Positions 1 through 11,226 of a stretch of 64,000 nt of DNA are shown here, piece after piece. The stretch covers positions 1 to 64,000 of the forward strand of contig JAJOHG010000044.1 of the NCBI GenBank assembly GCA_021029095.1, read 5' to 3'. Source of the stretch: Phellopilus nigrolimitatus (Eukaryota > Basidiomycota > Agaricomycetes > Hymenochaetales > Hymenochaetaceae). How positions within the stretch are numbered: position 1 is the stretch's first letter; every line of letters starts with the position of its first letter. The notes under the pieces are model-generated. The model had not been told where the DNA came from, searched no databases, and saw only the letters and a program-made list of their open reading frames with translations. The translations under genes were made by a program, and so were the position numbers.

Positions 1-185
1 GATCGCAGCCGCAATGAATTTACGTAGATTATTCGCTTGCAATTTGTCGTTACTTATTGCCGCAGAGTTCAAATGAAGGGGGAACACTAGCAGGTGACAG
101 AAAAATATAAGATACAGCACCGCGTCTAAATGCGAAGAATAAGCGACGGCAAGGTAGTAAATTAACACAATACGAGAAAAATTGT

Positions 186-1408
186 TTAAGGATCGACCGG
201 TAAGAAAGACCGTGAATGCAAGTCGTCGTCCTCACTGCGACGCACGATATTCCTCCATCTTTCATTGGCCTTGTCGATATATACCTGTACAACAAAACCA
301 AATTTAGTTATGGGACATACCATTAAACAAGATAATAAGATCGAACCTTTCTTTCCGCATCAGACATAGTTTGCCACTTTTCGCCACATGATTTCGCAAA
401 TTCGCGGTTTCTCTGTAACGCGTCTGGACCAGACAAGGATGGAACATTCCTACGCTCCTCAGCCATGTATCTATGGGTAACAATCAATCAGAATATTTCA
501 TTGAATCAAGTACAAAAGCGCAGAGCGGGTAGAGCAGAAAGAGAAACAATTATGGTCGTGCGTGACGTATCGGCTAGCTGAGAAAAACTCACCTAAAAAA
601 GGCAGACACCGGCTTTCTGTTTTCTGGCAATGCACGAATCTTACGCTTCCCTAGAGCAACGCGACGTCTGTAATTATGCAATATCAGTCTCCACGCTTAA
701 GCGACATTGAAACAAACATACTTGTTTATTTCCTCCAAAGCAATGGGGTCAACCGTCCGCAAGTAATCCTCTCTCGCTTTAGCATATTCAATTTTGGCAG
801 CTTCGTATTGGTCATAGAAGCTCTGTACTAGAGTTGAGTCGTGCGGAATAGGGCTAACCCAACATAAGATAGCCACCTGCTTTTCATTTTCAGAAAAAAC
901 CTTCCAGTTCTCGGCAGCTGCTTTGGCTGCTTCAGGGGCCGAAAAACCCTTATCCGTAGTGTTAGAACGGTCGGCAAGGAACTTGCTGTAGTACAAGAAA
1001 TATGGGCTTCCTGGTTTTTTGAAGGGTACAGCGTCACGAGCCGCGCGGATCTTGACCGCTGGTAGCATCGATATTCATTATTTAGCACCAGAATGTCTGT
1101 GTGTCCGTGTAGGTAGAACGACACGTACACTTCACCTCTTTTTTCGCCTTTATCTTCTTCTCCAAGTTGCCTCCTTCCTCAACTTTCGACTTTTTTACAA
1201 GTCTCTTAGTGGACTTCGTCGCGGTCGCGTTGGTTTCCGGAGCAGTCTTGGTGTTAGCGGTTTTATGACTCGCAGACGCGGCAAAAGTTATACGCGAAAG
1301 GCTGAAATTCCGTGACAGTATCGGTGTCAGAGCGTATCGAGTTGCATGTCTAGACGATACGGAGATATGGGACGCGACGAGACGCACGGTCAATAAGGAA
1401 GAAGGCAT
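186..1408 (-). CDS. mitochondrial two-HMG-box DNA-binding protein (Abf2/TFAM-like)
   Basis: Probable mitochondrial nucleoid protein that packages or bends mtDNA. The first exon (start 1408) encodes an Arg/Ser-rich, acid-poor N-terminus that looks like a matrix-targeting peptide, then a Lys-rich linker. Two HMG boxes follow. Box A begins near PFKKPGSPYFLYYSKF and includes AENWKVFSENEKQ. Box B begins near RKPVSAFFRYMAEERR and includes CGEKWQTMSDAERKVYIDKA. Exons join in frame through introns with GTACGT, GTATGT and GTGAG donors; the last exon ends at a TAA at 186-188. Two tandem boxes plus a presequence is the Abf2/TFAM architecture (family knowledge); the mitochondrial location is inferred from the N-terminus only. 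It is divergent from MED8, with 163 bp between start codons. It could instead be a nuclear HMGB-type protein if the N-terminus is not a presequence. Confidence 0.75.
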
Positions 1409-1571
1409 TTCTGTCTGAGACGACGAACGCGGTGGAGAATGAAGTTGAAGAAAGCAGCTGGTTGCCGACTTCGGTTATCGCGTCGCGTCTGAAACACTAT
1501 CACAATATGTCACGTTATACATGTAGTCACATTTACAACCAAACTTGTGTTCAGTACAGTATACGACGACG

Positions 1572-2429
1572 ATGGCGAGCCATTCCAGTCTGCCTCAGGC
1601 CGTCCTGCCCGTCGGGCAACTCGAATCTGCGAAGTTCAAAATAACGCAGATGGTAGAGTCCATAATAGCCTTACAGAGGATCGTCGAAGCCGGTGGTCAA
1701 AATGCTATGCCCACTTGGCCGGACATCCTTGCAAAGTACAACGTCCTGCTCTCTCAGACACACAATTTGTCTACGTCTCTTGTATCTACACAGATATCTT
1801 CCCAGGTTTCTTCTGGGACCGAAACCTTTCCCCCATCCTCTGCAGCCTCAAAGCCCTTCGCAAAATTGGCCCTTCATCCTTCTTCTAGCCTCCCTGATGC
1901 ACAACTCGACAATGATCTCATACCTCTCCTTCGTAACCAGCAGACGACCGAGGTATTGCGGTTAGAAAGCGATGCGGTGCGGAGAGTCGCGGAGCGCCTT
2001 CCAACCGCGGCGATGCAAAAGGAGCGCCCGAGTGCCGCAGAAACGTACAATGCAGTACTCCAGGCGTGCGAGCACATCAAGGCAGAGCATGACTCCCGAT
2101 GTGAGCGTGCCGCTCGTGCAGTGACTTTACTCCGGGACAAATATGACTGGAAAGCTCGCGTCGCTGTTGAGACCGAGGAACCGGAGGATTTTGTCCCTCT
2201 TAGCCCGTTTTCTCCGCAACATTCTCTATCCCCATACACTGGGCTTTCCCCAGTCCCTGATGTCGCAAATCCAGTTGACGATGACATTCCTGTTGACAGT
2301 TTCGAAGAGAATGAAGGAGATGACGATGATGATAGTGGCGATGATGATGCTGAGCTCGAGGAAGTATTGGGACCGTCGCTGCAGCCGACGCCTGGCACGG
2401 ACGAAGGTGCTGGCTCGACACCACATTAA
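1572..2429 (+). CDS. MED8: Mediator complex subunit 8
   Basis: Head-module subunit of the Mediator complex, which links activators to RNA polymerase II in the nucleus. A single 285-aa exon. The N-terminal helices carry the fungal Med8 signature around WPDILAKYNVLLSQ, followed by a middle region with LIPLLRNQQTTEVL. The C-terminus is very acidic (runs of Asp/Glu after about residue 235). The ATG at 1572 is preferred over the upstream in-frame near-cognate codon at 1545 because the protein then begins MASHSS, directly before the conserved helix. It shares a short upstream region with the divergent HMG-box gene. Identification rests on recognised motif wording, not on a search. Confidence 0.82.
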   Translation: MASHSSLPQAVLPVGQLESAKFKITQMVESIIALQRIVEAGGQNAMPTWPDILAKYNVLLSQTHNLSTSLVSTQISSQVSSGTETFPPSSAASKPFAKLALHPSSSLPDAQLDNDLIPLLRNQQTTEVLRLESDAVRRVAERLPTAAMQKERPSAAETYNAVLQACEHIKAEHDSRCERAARAVTLLRDKYDWKARVAVETEEPEDFVPLSPFSPQHSLSPYTGLSPVPDVANPVDDDIPVDSFEENEGDDDDDSGDDDAELEEVLGPSLQPTPGTDEGAGSTPH

Positions 2430-2562
2430 TGGCGACTGTTGATGGCGATCGCGCACTCGGTTTACTAAAAGAAGGGACCTTTGCATCGTCATTATGAAAC
2501 CAATGCCATTCGAAATATTCTTCAAGTTTATGACGCGCTTCCGTTTACAGTATACACCTACT

Positions 2563-3351
2563 CTAAACCTGCCATTTCTTCGTCAAGTCGAGAAGTTTCC
2601 CCCATCGTCCTCCACTCCAGCCAGCTACTGCCCTCCATTCATCGCTTTCAGGGCCCAGAACAATCTGCACCCACGCAAGATATCCGATGACAATCGCGTC
2701 CGCAAACGTGAACGTGTTACCGAGGAAAAACGTACTGTCCTCGCCGTTTTTGTCATAGAAGCATGCGATCTTCTCAAGCTCCTCTTTCACTTTAGTCCAG
2801 ATCTCGTCGCGATTAAAACCTGGCGGAGCGAGCTCCTCTAGCTTCTTTTGCAACAATTCTTTTTTTGTTTTGCGGAAATATTCCTCGCTCGGAGGATTAA
2901 GGATGGCGTTGGTAGCAATGGCTATAAAGGGGAATATCGGGAAAAAGGCTTGTTCGAAGACGGAGCTGAACATCTCGATAGCTCCGCGAGTGGCGGAAGG
3001 GAATAGGGCAGGTGTGCTAGGGTATGTTTTGTCGAGGTACGCGGCAATTTCGATCGAGTCAGTGACGGTCTTTCCTGTCTGCGAGTCGTGAATTGCGGGA
3101 AGGGTGTAGTGGTCGCGACCATCGGGCTTCTTCGATGTCGGGGCGCCTCCAAGCCTCTTTATAACCGTTTCGATATCGGGATATTCGACCCATTCTGTCG
3201 TGAAGGGTATTGTTTTGTAGTTCAAAGAGATCCTGTACCGACTTTAACAGCGGAGCTGGATCCACATACTGACAACAGACCTTGTTTTAAGTGTGTTTGG
3301 GGACCAGAGCTTGCCATCCAATTTGGAAGGTAAATCGAAGAGGGTGATCAT
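2563..3351 (-). CDS. glutathione S-transferase, etherase-like class (copy 1)
   Basis: Predicted cytosolic GST of 246 aa in two exons (3281-3351 and 2563-3232) with a 48-nt intron; the junction restores Arg in LKTRISLNYK. The N-terminal thioredoxin-like domain has MITLFDLPSKL, WSPNTLKTR, WVEYPDIE, the cis-Pro region YTLPAIHD and the glutathione-contacting DSIEIAAYLD. The all-helical C-terminal domain has TFADAIVIGYLAW and ends in GGRWGKLLDL. The WSPNT and WVEYPDIE motifs are those of the basidiomycete GTE/LigE-like ('etherase') group, which is expanded in wood- and litter-decay fungi. That class assignment is from memory of the family, and substrate is unknown. A paralogue lies at 7.8 kb on the other strand, with ORC5 between them. 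Confidence 0.85.
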
Positions 3352-4385
3352 GGTATAAATGTGCAAGTATCGTCGATGAGGGCCTTTGTAAATGTCGGTT
3401 CTCGATCAATACATACGAGTAAACCTTAAGAAGCCTTCGTTCACAATCGCTTTCAAATTTCCACGATGCTGATCTTTGCCGACGGAAAAGCTGTCCGGTA
3501 CATGCTAGATTTGGTTCGGAAGACTGATATTCTTACTAAGATCTATCGTTTAATTTGCTCTGCAGCCGTCCAATTAATCAAAGCGAGCGGATGTCTGTAG
3601 GTTACGTACACTGTCGTAGATGCTTTTACTGACAGTTAATTGTGTTATTTCTTGATGAGGTACTCAGTGCAAGCTTACACGAATATCAGCTCATGCTCGT
3701 GATTTCAATGAATCGAAGACAATATTTGTCACGCCCAAACGCAATCTCAACTCGGGCACAGGTTCTCTGTTCGGGCTCAGATGGTTTACTCTAAATAAAA
3801 AGCGAAAGATGCCGTCAGCACGGCCATTCGTGTAGAATACAATCTCACCTACGTCGGCGCGGGTCAATAAGCCCGTTCGAGCGCTATCTGCTTATCGAAT
3901 TGGACGAGCCTTTCGATCTCAAAAAAGATGATGTGAGCCCATGCACCTTTGTAAGCACAACCTCATTTGTATTTGCGAAAAAAATGAGTATTACCAGCTC
4001 GACGATTGCCCACATCACGAAGTCATCGTTCTTATTCTTGCTTCCTTTGATCCAGAGATGATGTTCGTGTCACGAATATTCGACCTTCGATCCTAGCTAA
4101 GGCGTGCCTGAAGACCCAATAACGGACTCAGCGCACTACGTGCTAGCACAGAAGGTTGCAGTTGGAGACGGATACGGTTATGCGCGCTCCAGGTGAGAGA
4201 ACGCGGAGAGTAGATGTATGTGACTTAAACCAGGAGCAAAGCGCGTGCAAGTTGATTGGGAAAGCCAAAACAGCGATCGAAGGTAGATTGCTCTTACCAA
4301 CAAATGAGAGGTAAAGAAATATGGGACTGTGATAGGTCCAAGCTTGTACAGTTGAAAACACGAACAAGTGACAAACTATACAGAA
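3352..4385. other. intergenic, no gene seen
   Basis: About 1 kb between the start of GST copy 1 and the end of ORC5. The only reading frame of note (4143-4367, minus) has no recognisable motif and starts inside a region without coding-like composition. I see no RNA gene, repeat or mobile-element signature. It should hold the GST promoter. Confidence 0.5.
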
Positions 4386-6161
4386 TTAGTTTGGTTCCCA
4401 CATCAACTCAATGAGTGGCATGCCAAGTTTACGAGCCAATGACAAAGCCTGCTCATATCCGATTCCGCACTTGAAAGAGGATGCTTCAATCCTTTCCTGC
4501 GGCGTTGTTCGATACAATACACGCAACGAAATGAGTTCCTGTATCTGGGAGATGACCACGAGTAAGACAATGTGAAGTGCAAATACAAGAAAGGGATAGT
4601 ACCGATGCCGATGTCTGAACTCGATAGACGTCCGTCTCTTCTTTTAGACCAAAAACGTATTTGAAAGACTGCCCAGTTTGTTCTGACTCATCGTATTCTC
4701 GTAGCAATGATCCCAAGATTGCCACAAGTCTGTCGTATGGGAATGTCATAGGTCCTATCAGACGTTGAGGAAGCTAAGATAAATCAATGTCAAGGACGCT
4801 TTGCAGATGATCTCGGCACAACCATCAGACTGTGACTAACCTTGGCCACAGCGCCTGGCTTGGTCTTCCTTGCACCTCCGCCCTTACGCTTTCTTTTGGA
4901 TCTCTCATCTGCTCCTCGGCCAAACATACGGTAATCCGTCTTTGCGGGATTATAGGATGCGAGAAAAGATGCCAAGATAATGAACATTGACATACTCGAT
5001 AACTTCAGCGTTGCAACTTGCAAATCGGGCGACGATGTCGTAGATGTCAGTTGTCTTCCGAGCGCCTGAGAAAGACGGAATCCCTTGGGGAAAGAGTTGC
5101 TTTCGCTCCAATCCGATGCATTCAAGTTGCGAGGATACAAGCTCTCCACCGCATTCGTGAGTGAAGAGCTGAAAAGCCTCATCAGTCTTATACGGCTTTC
5201 TTCCGAAGGACCTAAATAGGGGCCGTCGTCTTGCCTCTTCCAATCCTCAAGGATAGGGGACACAAATCCTGGCCAACGAGCGGATACTATGTATTCAAGT
5301 TCTTTAAGATCCGTGGTAAATGGGGCGCACACATTGTAGACAGTTTCCACAAAATGAACGAATAATGGTCGGAGGGAAGGATTACACGATGCTGTAAAAT
5401 CGAATGCACTGTCATGCGGAAAAGACTCGCAGATCAAATCGACAGTTTCTGGCGATAACAGCAAAAGTAAGTTTCCCGTACAATCTCATTCAGGTCTGCA
5501 ACATACCGTCTTTAGACAATGTCTCTATCACTATGCGATATGGATCAGGAAATAACCCTGGCAAAGGCGTTAAGTGTTCCCATTCAATCTCTGCCAAGAA
5601 TATTGTTGTTATATCTCTTCCTGTCTGGAAGTTGTTCGTTCACGTTTTAGTTCTCCTAAAATGGACAGAGCAACTCACTAATTCCTGAAGTCTTGTTAAA
5701 GGGATGACAAGTTTTGATTGAATTTCTTTAAGCCTCTCGGCGCGTTCAAAGACCAGTGCGAACTTGGATGGGCCACTGAGTATCTCGGATCCTGAGGTTA
5801 TTGGAAACGGATCGGAAGAAAGCATGCGAATACTCTCGAGAAACCCGTCAAGACTGTCGCTTCGTTGGCCGGCCAGGGTATCATTAGCATTCTCTTCGGG
5901 TCGAGGCTCCCAGAAATTAGCCAAGGAATTCAGGATGGTGTCGAAAAGAAGTCTCTGAGTGAAGCATGCTACACAGTCTACGAAAGCGAAAGCGAATCTT
6001 TCTGACGAGTTCTCACGAGTAAGTGTTTTGAGTACATCTCGTAAGATAGATCGAGTCCTATTGGTTGTAAACGGGTCTAGAACGTAAATAAATGATGGAG
6101 ACTTTGCTGGAATGATAGTTTTAAGTTCATGGATGAGGGTTTCTTGACCAGGACGTGACAT
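4386..6161 (-). CDS. ORC5: origin recognition complex subunit 5
   Basis: Subunit of the ORC that loads MCM helicase at replication origins in the nucleus. The ATG at 6161 gives MSRPGQETLIHELK, the usual Orc5 opening. The AAA+ half has FAFVDCVACFTQRLLFD, ALVFERAERL (Walker B-like strand) and LTRLQEL. The next exon has LAEIEWEHLTPLPGLFPDPY. The winged-helix half includes LRPLFVHFVETVYNVC, a Lys/Arg-rich patch (RSKRKRKGGGARK), MTFPYDRLVAIL and a last exon ending LGMPLIELMWEPN with TAA at 4386-4388. The last exon is short and joins through a GTACTA donor and CCCAG acceptor. The residues that should form the P-loop (DPFTTNRTR) lack GKT/S, so ATP binding by this subunit is doubtful. Flanked by two GST paralogues. 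Confidence 0.88.
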
Positions 6162-7799
6162 TTAGGATGAGCGTCGGACCCGCGCGATTAGTTCCAACTT
6201 GTCTTGAAGTTCAACTTGAAGCGATTGCGAGTGACAACCTTCACGTGACACCTGTGATGTGGCCCACCTCCCCATCTATTCTTCTCACAGACTCTCATCT
6301 TTTAAGCATGAAATGTGAAGCAGTTTTTTATATTCTTTAACCCTCTCCCTGACTCGACTTATTCATACTGTCATTGCATGTAAGTCATGGATTCGATTTC
6401 GGGCGTCAACCGACCTCAACGTTTCCGAACTACATGTATATGGTACTGCTGGGAAGGTTGACATCAGATTTCGCAGAACGCCTCAATTCAGCTTTGCAGA
6501 TAGAAAATTTGGTGCAGAGGCAGGCTTGGTACGTCTAAGGCGCTGGTTCGCGGAAAATACTACTCACCGTGGATATCTTAAAACGCATCACGGAATAATC
6601 AAAGCTTCCGTGCCTCCGTGAGTAATCGCTACGAAACATCGGTCAATAAAGGTCGTACCTAAACTTTCTGCGTCGAAGCTAGTCATGACGAATCACAAAA
6701 TAATCAAAATTTATCATTTCCGTTAAATCTGGTGGAGCTTCGGTCGGCGCCCACATCCGGGTGGCATGGCCGATCAAAGAACAAATATCGGTCCCAAGGA
6801 GGTTGTCTGTGAGGAAAGGGTTCCTCTGCTGGGTGCGCCGTCATTCCTCAGGCAGCTCCTGCGGCTCCCGACTCAGGTGAGTCGCACAGTGTACTCCGAT
6901 CTAAGCTGGCGAATTTTCCCGGGACGCCTCGTGCTTGTGATGGACCCCGAAGCTACGGCTACGTACGTGTTCTTTGCATGAACTTCAACTCGACTCAGCC
7001 ATTGACTTATTTTTCACAGCTACACCTTGACTGTGGCCATATCATCTCGACCTGACGCTAAATTAAAGTTGTGAGCGTTAGATCAGAATCAACTCTTAGA
7101 GCGGCTTGGTTGATATGAAACAAAGGAGACAAGACTTGGCCGCAGTTGCTGTTACGGGCAAAGTAATTCAAGCACGAAATTTTAAACACCGGAGACATTT
7201 GTCTTCACTGTTACTGCGAGGCGATATTCTGGGGCTTTTCCTGCGACTCTGCTGTTTCCATAGTCCTCGTGTAAATTCTGCCTTCAGGTCTTGATGGGGT
7301 CTCCGCACTGCCTAGGTGGACACAGCTTAGCGTCCAGCTTTATTTGCTCCCCTGGCTATGTTTTATTTGTTTCACGAGAAATACGTTCTGATTCAGCATT
7401 CTGGCTGATTGCTACCTTTCTGAGCTGGTCTGCCGTGCGAAACGGATGGGCAAAGTGACCGCCGCTGACGTAGCCGACCTTTGACTTGCTCTCGCCACTT
7501 GTCTTTGACCGTCCTACAATCAAGATGCGCCGGATTTCTGTCCGACTTCGCAGTTCTTCTCAGTCGGTGTATCGAATCTGATCTCGCACATCAAATGCTC
7601 TGCTCAGGCATGAAAGTTAAAGTATGCATATCATCTCACATCGACCTTGCAGCTTTGTCGCATACGAAGGCCAGTCCTGTCGCGCAGTCGTCGGCTGCTC
7701 CCTTTGACACCTGAGTCATATCCAGTTCGCCGTATAAAATGGAAGATTCTGTGAGGACTGCTTCATCTCACACTTGCATCTTCACTAACATCATCTGTA
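6162..7799. other. intergenic, possible short unrecognised exons
   Basis: A 1.6-kb stretch between ORC5 and GST copy 2. A plus-strand frame at 6766-6981 can be joined through a GTACGT donor and a TTTTCACAG acceptor to end near 7074 (about 85 aa, rich in Arg and Pro, no known motif). This may be chance. The remainder up to the TATA box of GST copy 2 shows no recognisable coding motif, repeat or RNA gene. Confidence 0.3.
7733..7739 (+). promoter_or_regulatory. TATA box of GST copy 2
   Basis: TATAAAA lies about 60 nt before the ATG at 7800 of the downstream GST. This is a usual spacing for a fungal inducible gene. GST copy 1 shows no such box at this distance. Confidence 0.5.
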
Positions 7800-8610
7800 A
7801 TGTCGCAGCCATACATAACCCTCTACGACACGCCGTCATCGCAGTCAAATGGCTGGGCACCCAGTATGTGGAGGATTAGGTAGAGTGATCCCTCTCCTTA
7901 AATATTTTGCTTGCTACTGACCTTACTCTATGAGACTTATCCTCAATTACAAGCGTCTTCCATACCGAACCTTATGGGTTGAATTTCCTGATCTCGATCG
8001 TACTATGCGTTCTATTGGTGCTCCAGCGACATCAAAGCGCTCTGACGGTCGTCCGGTTTATACTCTTCCGGTCATCGTAGACCCTATTCGCTCACCCCGT
8101 CATCCTGTGGTTCTTTCGAATCCGTCGGTCATATCCGAATACCTCGAAATCAACTACCCCGCACGGCCCCTTTTTCCAGAGGGAAGCAAGGCTCTGCAGA
8201 CGCTCTTCGTGCATTACCTGCACGAGGTATTTTCGAGACCACTTCTTCCTATCATGATTCCTCTCAGTGCACAAAAGCTTCCCGAGCGCAGCCAGGCTCA
8301 TTTCTTTGCACCTGGTCAGAAGCCCACTGAGCCTTATCCGCCAGGACCTCAGCGCGAGCAGGCATGGCTGGCGGTCCGCGAGAACTTCGATTTTCTTGCG
8401 TCCGTACTGGACAAGAATAGCGGCGATGATGGTGACGGTGTTCTTGTCTCTGGACGGGACCTGACGTACGCGGATTTGGCCCTTTGCGCGATTATCCTTT
8501 GGATAGAAAAGGTTTCGCCCCAGGATGGCTGGCCTCGTGTAAAGTCCTGGAATGGTGGCCGTTGGACCAGACTCATGGAAAGGTGCCGGGAGTATATGGA
8601 TGTGGTGTAA
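7800..8610 (+). CDS. glutathione S-transferase, etherase-like class (copy 2, diverged)
   Basis: Predicted 251-aa GST in two exons (7800-7879 and 7935-8610) with a 55-nt intron at exactly the same place as in copy 1; the junction restores Arg in MWRIRLILNYK. It shares YITLYDTPSS, WVEFPDLD, YTLPVIVDP, TYADLALCAIILW and NGGRWTRLM with copy 1. Copy 1 has WSPNT at the presumed active-site loop, whereas this copy has WAPSM. At the glutathione-contacting turn, copy 1 has DSIEIA and this copy has NPSVIS. The acidic/serine pair is therefore altered, and catalytic or substrate behaviour may differ. A TATA box precedes it. Same intron position and shared motifs indicate an old duplication. Confidence 0.83.
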
Positions 8611-9124
8611 CTGATCTACGAAGCCGTTCAAATGAAGCCAATACTTTCTCTTCTCTTAATCAATCGACCCCTACTTTCCCCCATATCATTTTAGAATTTG
8701 TATAAACTGTAGCGTGACCTAATCGCCTTTACCCCAAGATATTTAGAGAGCATAGAACACTTGCTAGGGATAGACATGTGCAGGAATGGATTTCGGATGG
8801 ATGGACTATATGTTTGACTTGTACATGTACAACCCGTATGGATCGTAAATTGTTTAATAATCACGCTTCGCGAATATACTGACAAGAATTCCAAAATATA
8901 TTCATAGGGTCCTTTTCATGATCGTCGCGAAGTCAGAGCGAGCGCCTATCACTGGTAAATGATGCTGGGATAGAAAATAGGGGGCCCTTATCTTTCACTC
9001 TCTCACGCTTGGCACTGCACAAATCCCTGCAGGCGATGTATGTTTATATACCATTACAAATCGACAAGTGAATCTATAGGACACAAAAGAAAGAACACAT
9101 TTGGTAGTCGAGACAGTGACAGCT
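8611..9124. other. convergent intergenic region
   Basis: About 500 bp between the 3' ends of GST copy 2 and the oxidoreductase. Presumably two 3' UTRs; no other feature was seen. Confidence 0.5.
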
Positions 9125-10760
9125 TCAATCATCTGCTACGATGATAAGAGCCTTTCCCGTATTCTTACCTGTTTGCACATCCAAAAACATCTGCCCAGTA
9201 TTTTCGAGGCCACGTTTAGCGTACTCCAAGTACTTGATCTCGCCACTTGCAACCTTCGAGGGGATCACTCGACAAAACTCATGGCCGAATTGTGCTTCAA
9301 GGTTGCCAACAATGAAGCCCTGCATGGTGATATTCTTGAAAAGGACATGTGCGATGTTCTGAATAGTCAAGAGTGAATTGATTCGAAAGGGGCCCGATAC
9401 TGAGATTATATTGTCACCTACCTTGACAGGAGCAAAACCGTGATTATAACCACTAATCATGCCGCATTCCTGCAATGAAAGTTACGTTGGGAAGCCAGGT
9501 CCACAACAGAAAGGGACGTACGATGAAACGAGCAAATTTATCAGCTGCGCTGAGAGCAAGGTCAAGAATCTCTCCGCCGACATGATCCCAGTATCTTGAA
9601 TAAAGAAATGATAAACATGCAAGTGGCCAAGGTTTGATGTGGGCTTACATGTTGATAGGGCCATGCTTATCAAGTATGTCTTTCGTGCTTGTCGTTTTGT
9701 AGTTGAAAGCGACGTCCGCACCACAATCCAGCATGAATTTAACTTTCTCTTCCGAACCCGCCGAGGCGATTACTTTCAAACCGTCAAGTTTCGCGAGCTG
9801 GATCACAAGGCTTATGATGATACTTTCAGGGATGGAGAAGGAAGAGGAAGATGTAACGACTCACGAGCCGACTGGACCTGAACCTGTGGTGACGAAAAGT
9901 GTTTCTCCCTGAAATAGCAGCACACTTCAATGACGCAACAACTAGATATCGGATCTTTCTTTTCTCGCACCTTTTTCACATGAGGGTGTACATATGCCAT
10001 CCAACCGTGGTAAGCAGTCTTGCCTGTAAGAAAAAGGGGGTTCCCTTTCGTAAACCCAACACCAAAGGGAAGTTTACGGAGCACCTGACCTGGCATGCCA
10101 CAAACACCAAGGTATACTGACCACGGTAGATCGGAAACCCTTTCTATTTTTGTATGCTTTTCCACGTTAAATAAAACGGCAAGCTCGACGAAGGCTGCAG
10201 GGAAGTTTAATTTTTAGCTGTTGCAAATTGGACAGTTCTAGGAGAGCGTATCAATCTAAAGACTTACGAAAGTGACCATACAAGTGGTCGCCTGCAGAAA
10301 TACCTGCATCATCCGACCTGACCACTTTCCCGATACCAAAGGCGTAGATACTACATATTTAACCAGTTAATTCTGCTGGCAAACGTAGTTGAGAGTGAAT
10401 CTTACGGTTCTCCGATAGTATAATTGTCCTTAAGAAGGGATATTAGTACGATGATGCAAAATTGAGAAAACTGGCTGTTTCGTACAGTATACGCGCTTTC
10501 CTCTGTCTTACGCATTTTGTTGCGCAAATACGGGTCAATGGACAAAACCAAAACCTTGACAAGAACACCACCATTCAAAGCGATGGTGTCTGGGTCAATT
10601 ATCTGAGATTTGTCGAAAACCACTGTCTTCTCTGGTTCGGGAAACCCTATAAGTATACAGAAGCATAGTATCAGACGCTATCGGCACTCTAGCAACTGTG
10701 AATACTCTTGCCTTCGGGGTAGTCGTTGAAAAGTACTCGACTGTTAGTCACTGGCGCCAT
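9125..10760 (-). CDS. NAD(P)H-dependent medium-chain oxidoreductase (LTB4DH/PTGR-like)
   Basis: Predicted zinc-independent MDR enzyme that reduces the double bond of alpha,beta-unsaturated ketones or aldehydes with NADPH. It is split into many small exons from ATG 10760 to TGA 9125-9127. Order of recognisable pieces: MAPVTNSRVLFNDYPEG, VKVLVLSIDPYLRNKMR, YAFGIGKVVRSDD, LGVCGMPGQ, TAYHGWM, the dinucleotide loop TTGSGPVGS, KLDGLKVIASAGS, CGADVAFNYKT, IYWDHVGGEILDLAL, ECGMISGYN, and a C-terminal MQGFIVGNLE and YLEYAKRGLENTGQMFLD. The DPYLR and GMPG motifs belong to the leukotriene-B4-dehydrogenase/prostaglandin-reductase branch (family knowledge). Natural substrate unknown. Exact exon ends were not all resolved. 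Confidence 0.82.
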
Positions 10761-11226
10761 AGTAGATAGCTGATGGGTAGTGCGATGATGGCGAAGAATG
10801 AGTGGAGGTTTCTGTCGACGGAGGTTTGCTTTATAATTGTTACTAATAATGAGCGGCTGACTACGGGCCCAGCACGAACTTTCGATACTGAAATCTTTTG
10901 TACAGTAGTACATGTGATATTGTAGGTCCGAAGTACCTCCGCTACTATGTATCCTGGTTGCTCAAATAAGCTTGAGCCTTGGGAATTTCTTGCTGAACAT
11001 GCAAATTTCCCTTGCTCTGGTGAGGGTACTGGTACGTGCAGTAAAATATGCTTTCTTTAGTCGAGTCGGCATTCGACACACGCCTCCTGAGAGCAGGGTT
11101 TAGGAGCTGTGCGATTTTGTCTGCAGTTTCTGAATATCTTTCTGTATTTTTCTTGTCCTGTATTATTATGGAGTGTTTTAGCCAGAGGAAGGACGTCCGT
11201 CCATATTTGGCAACACACTTCTTGAC
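10761..11226. other. divergent intergenic region
   Basis: About 470 bp between the oxidoreductase and the Utp16-like gene, which point away from each other. Probably two promoters; no distinct motif was recognised. Confidence 0.5.
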
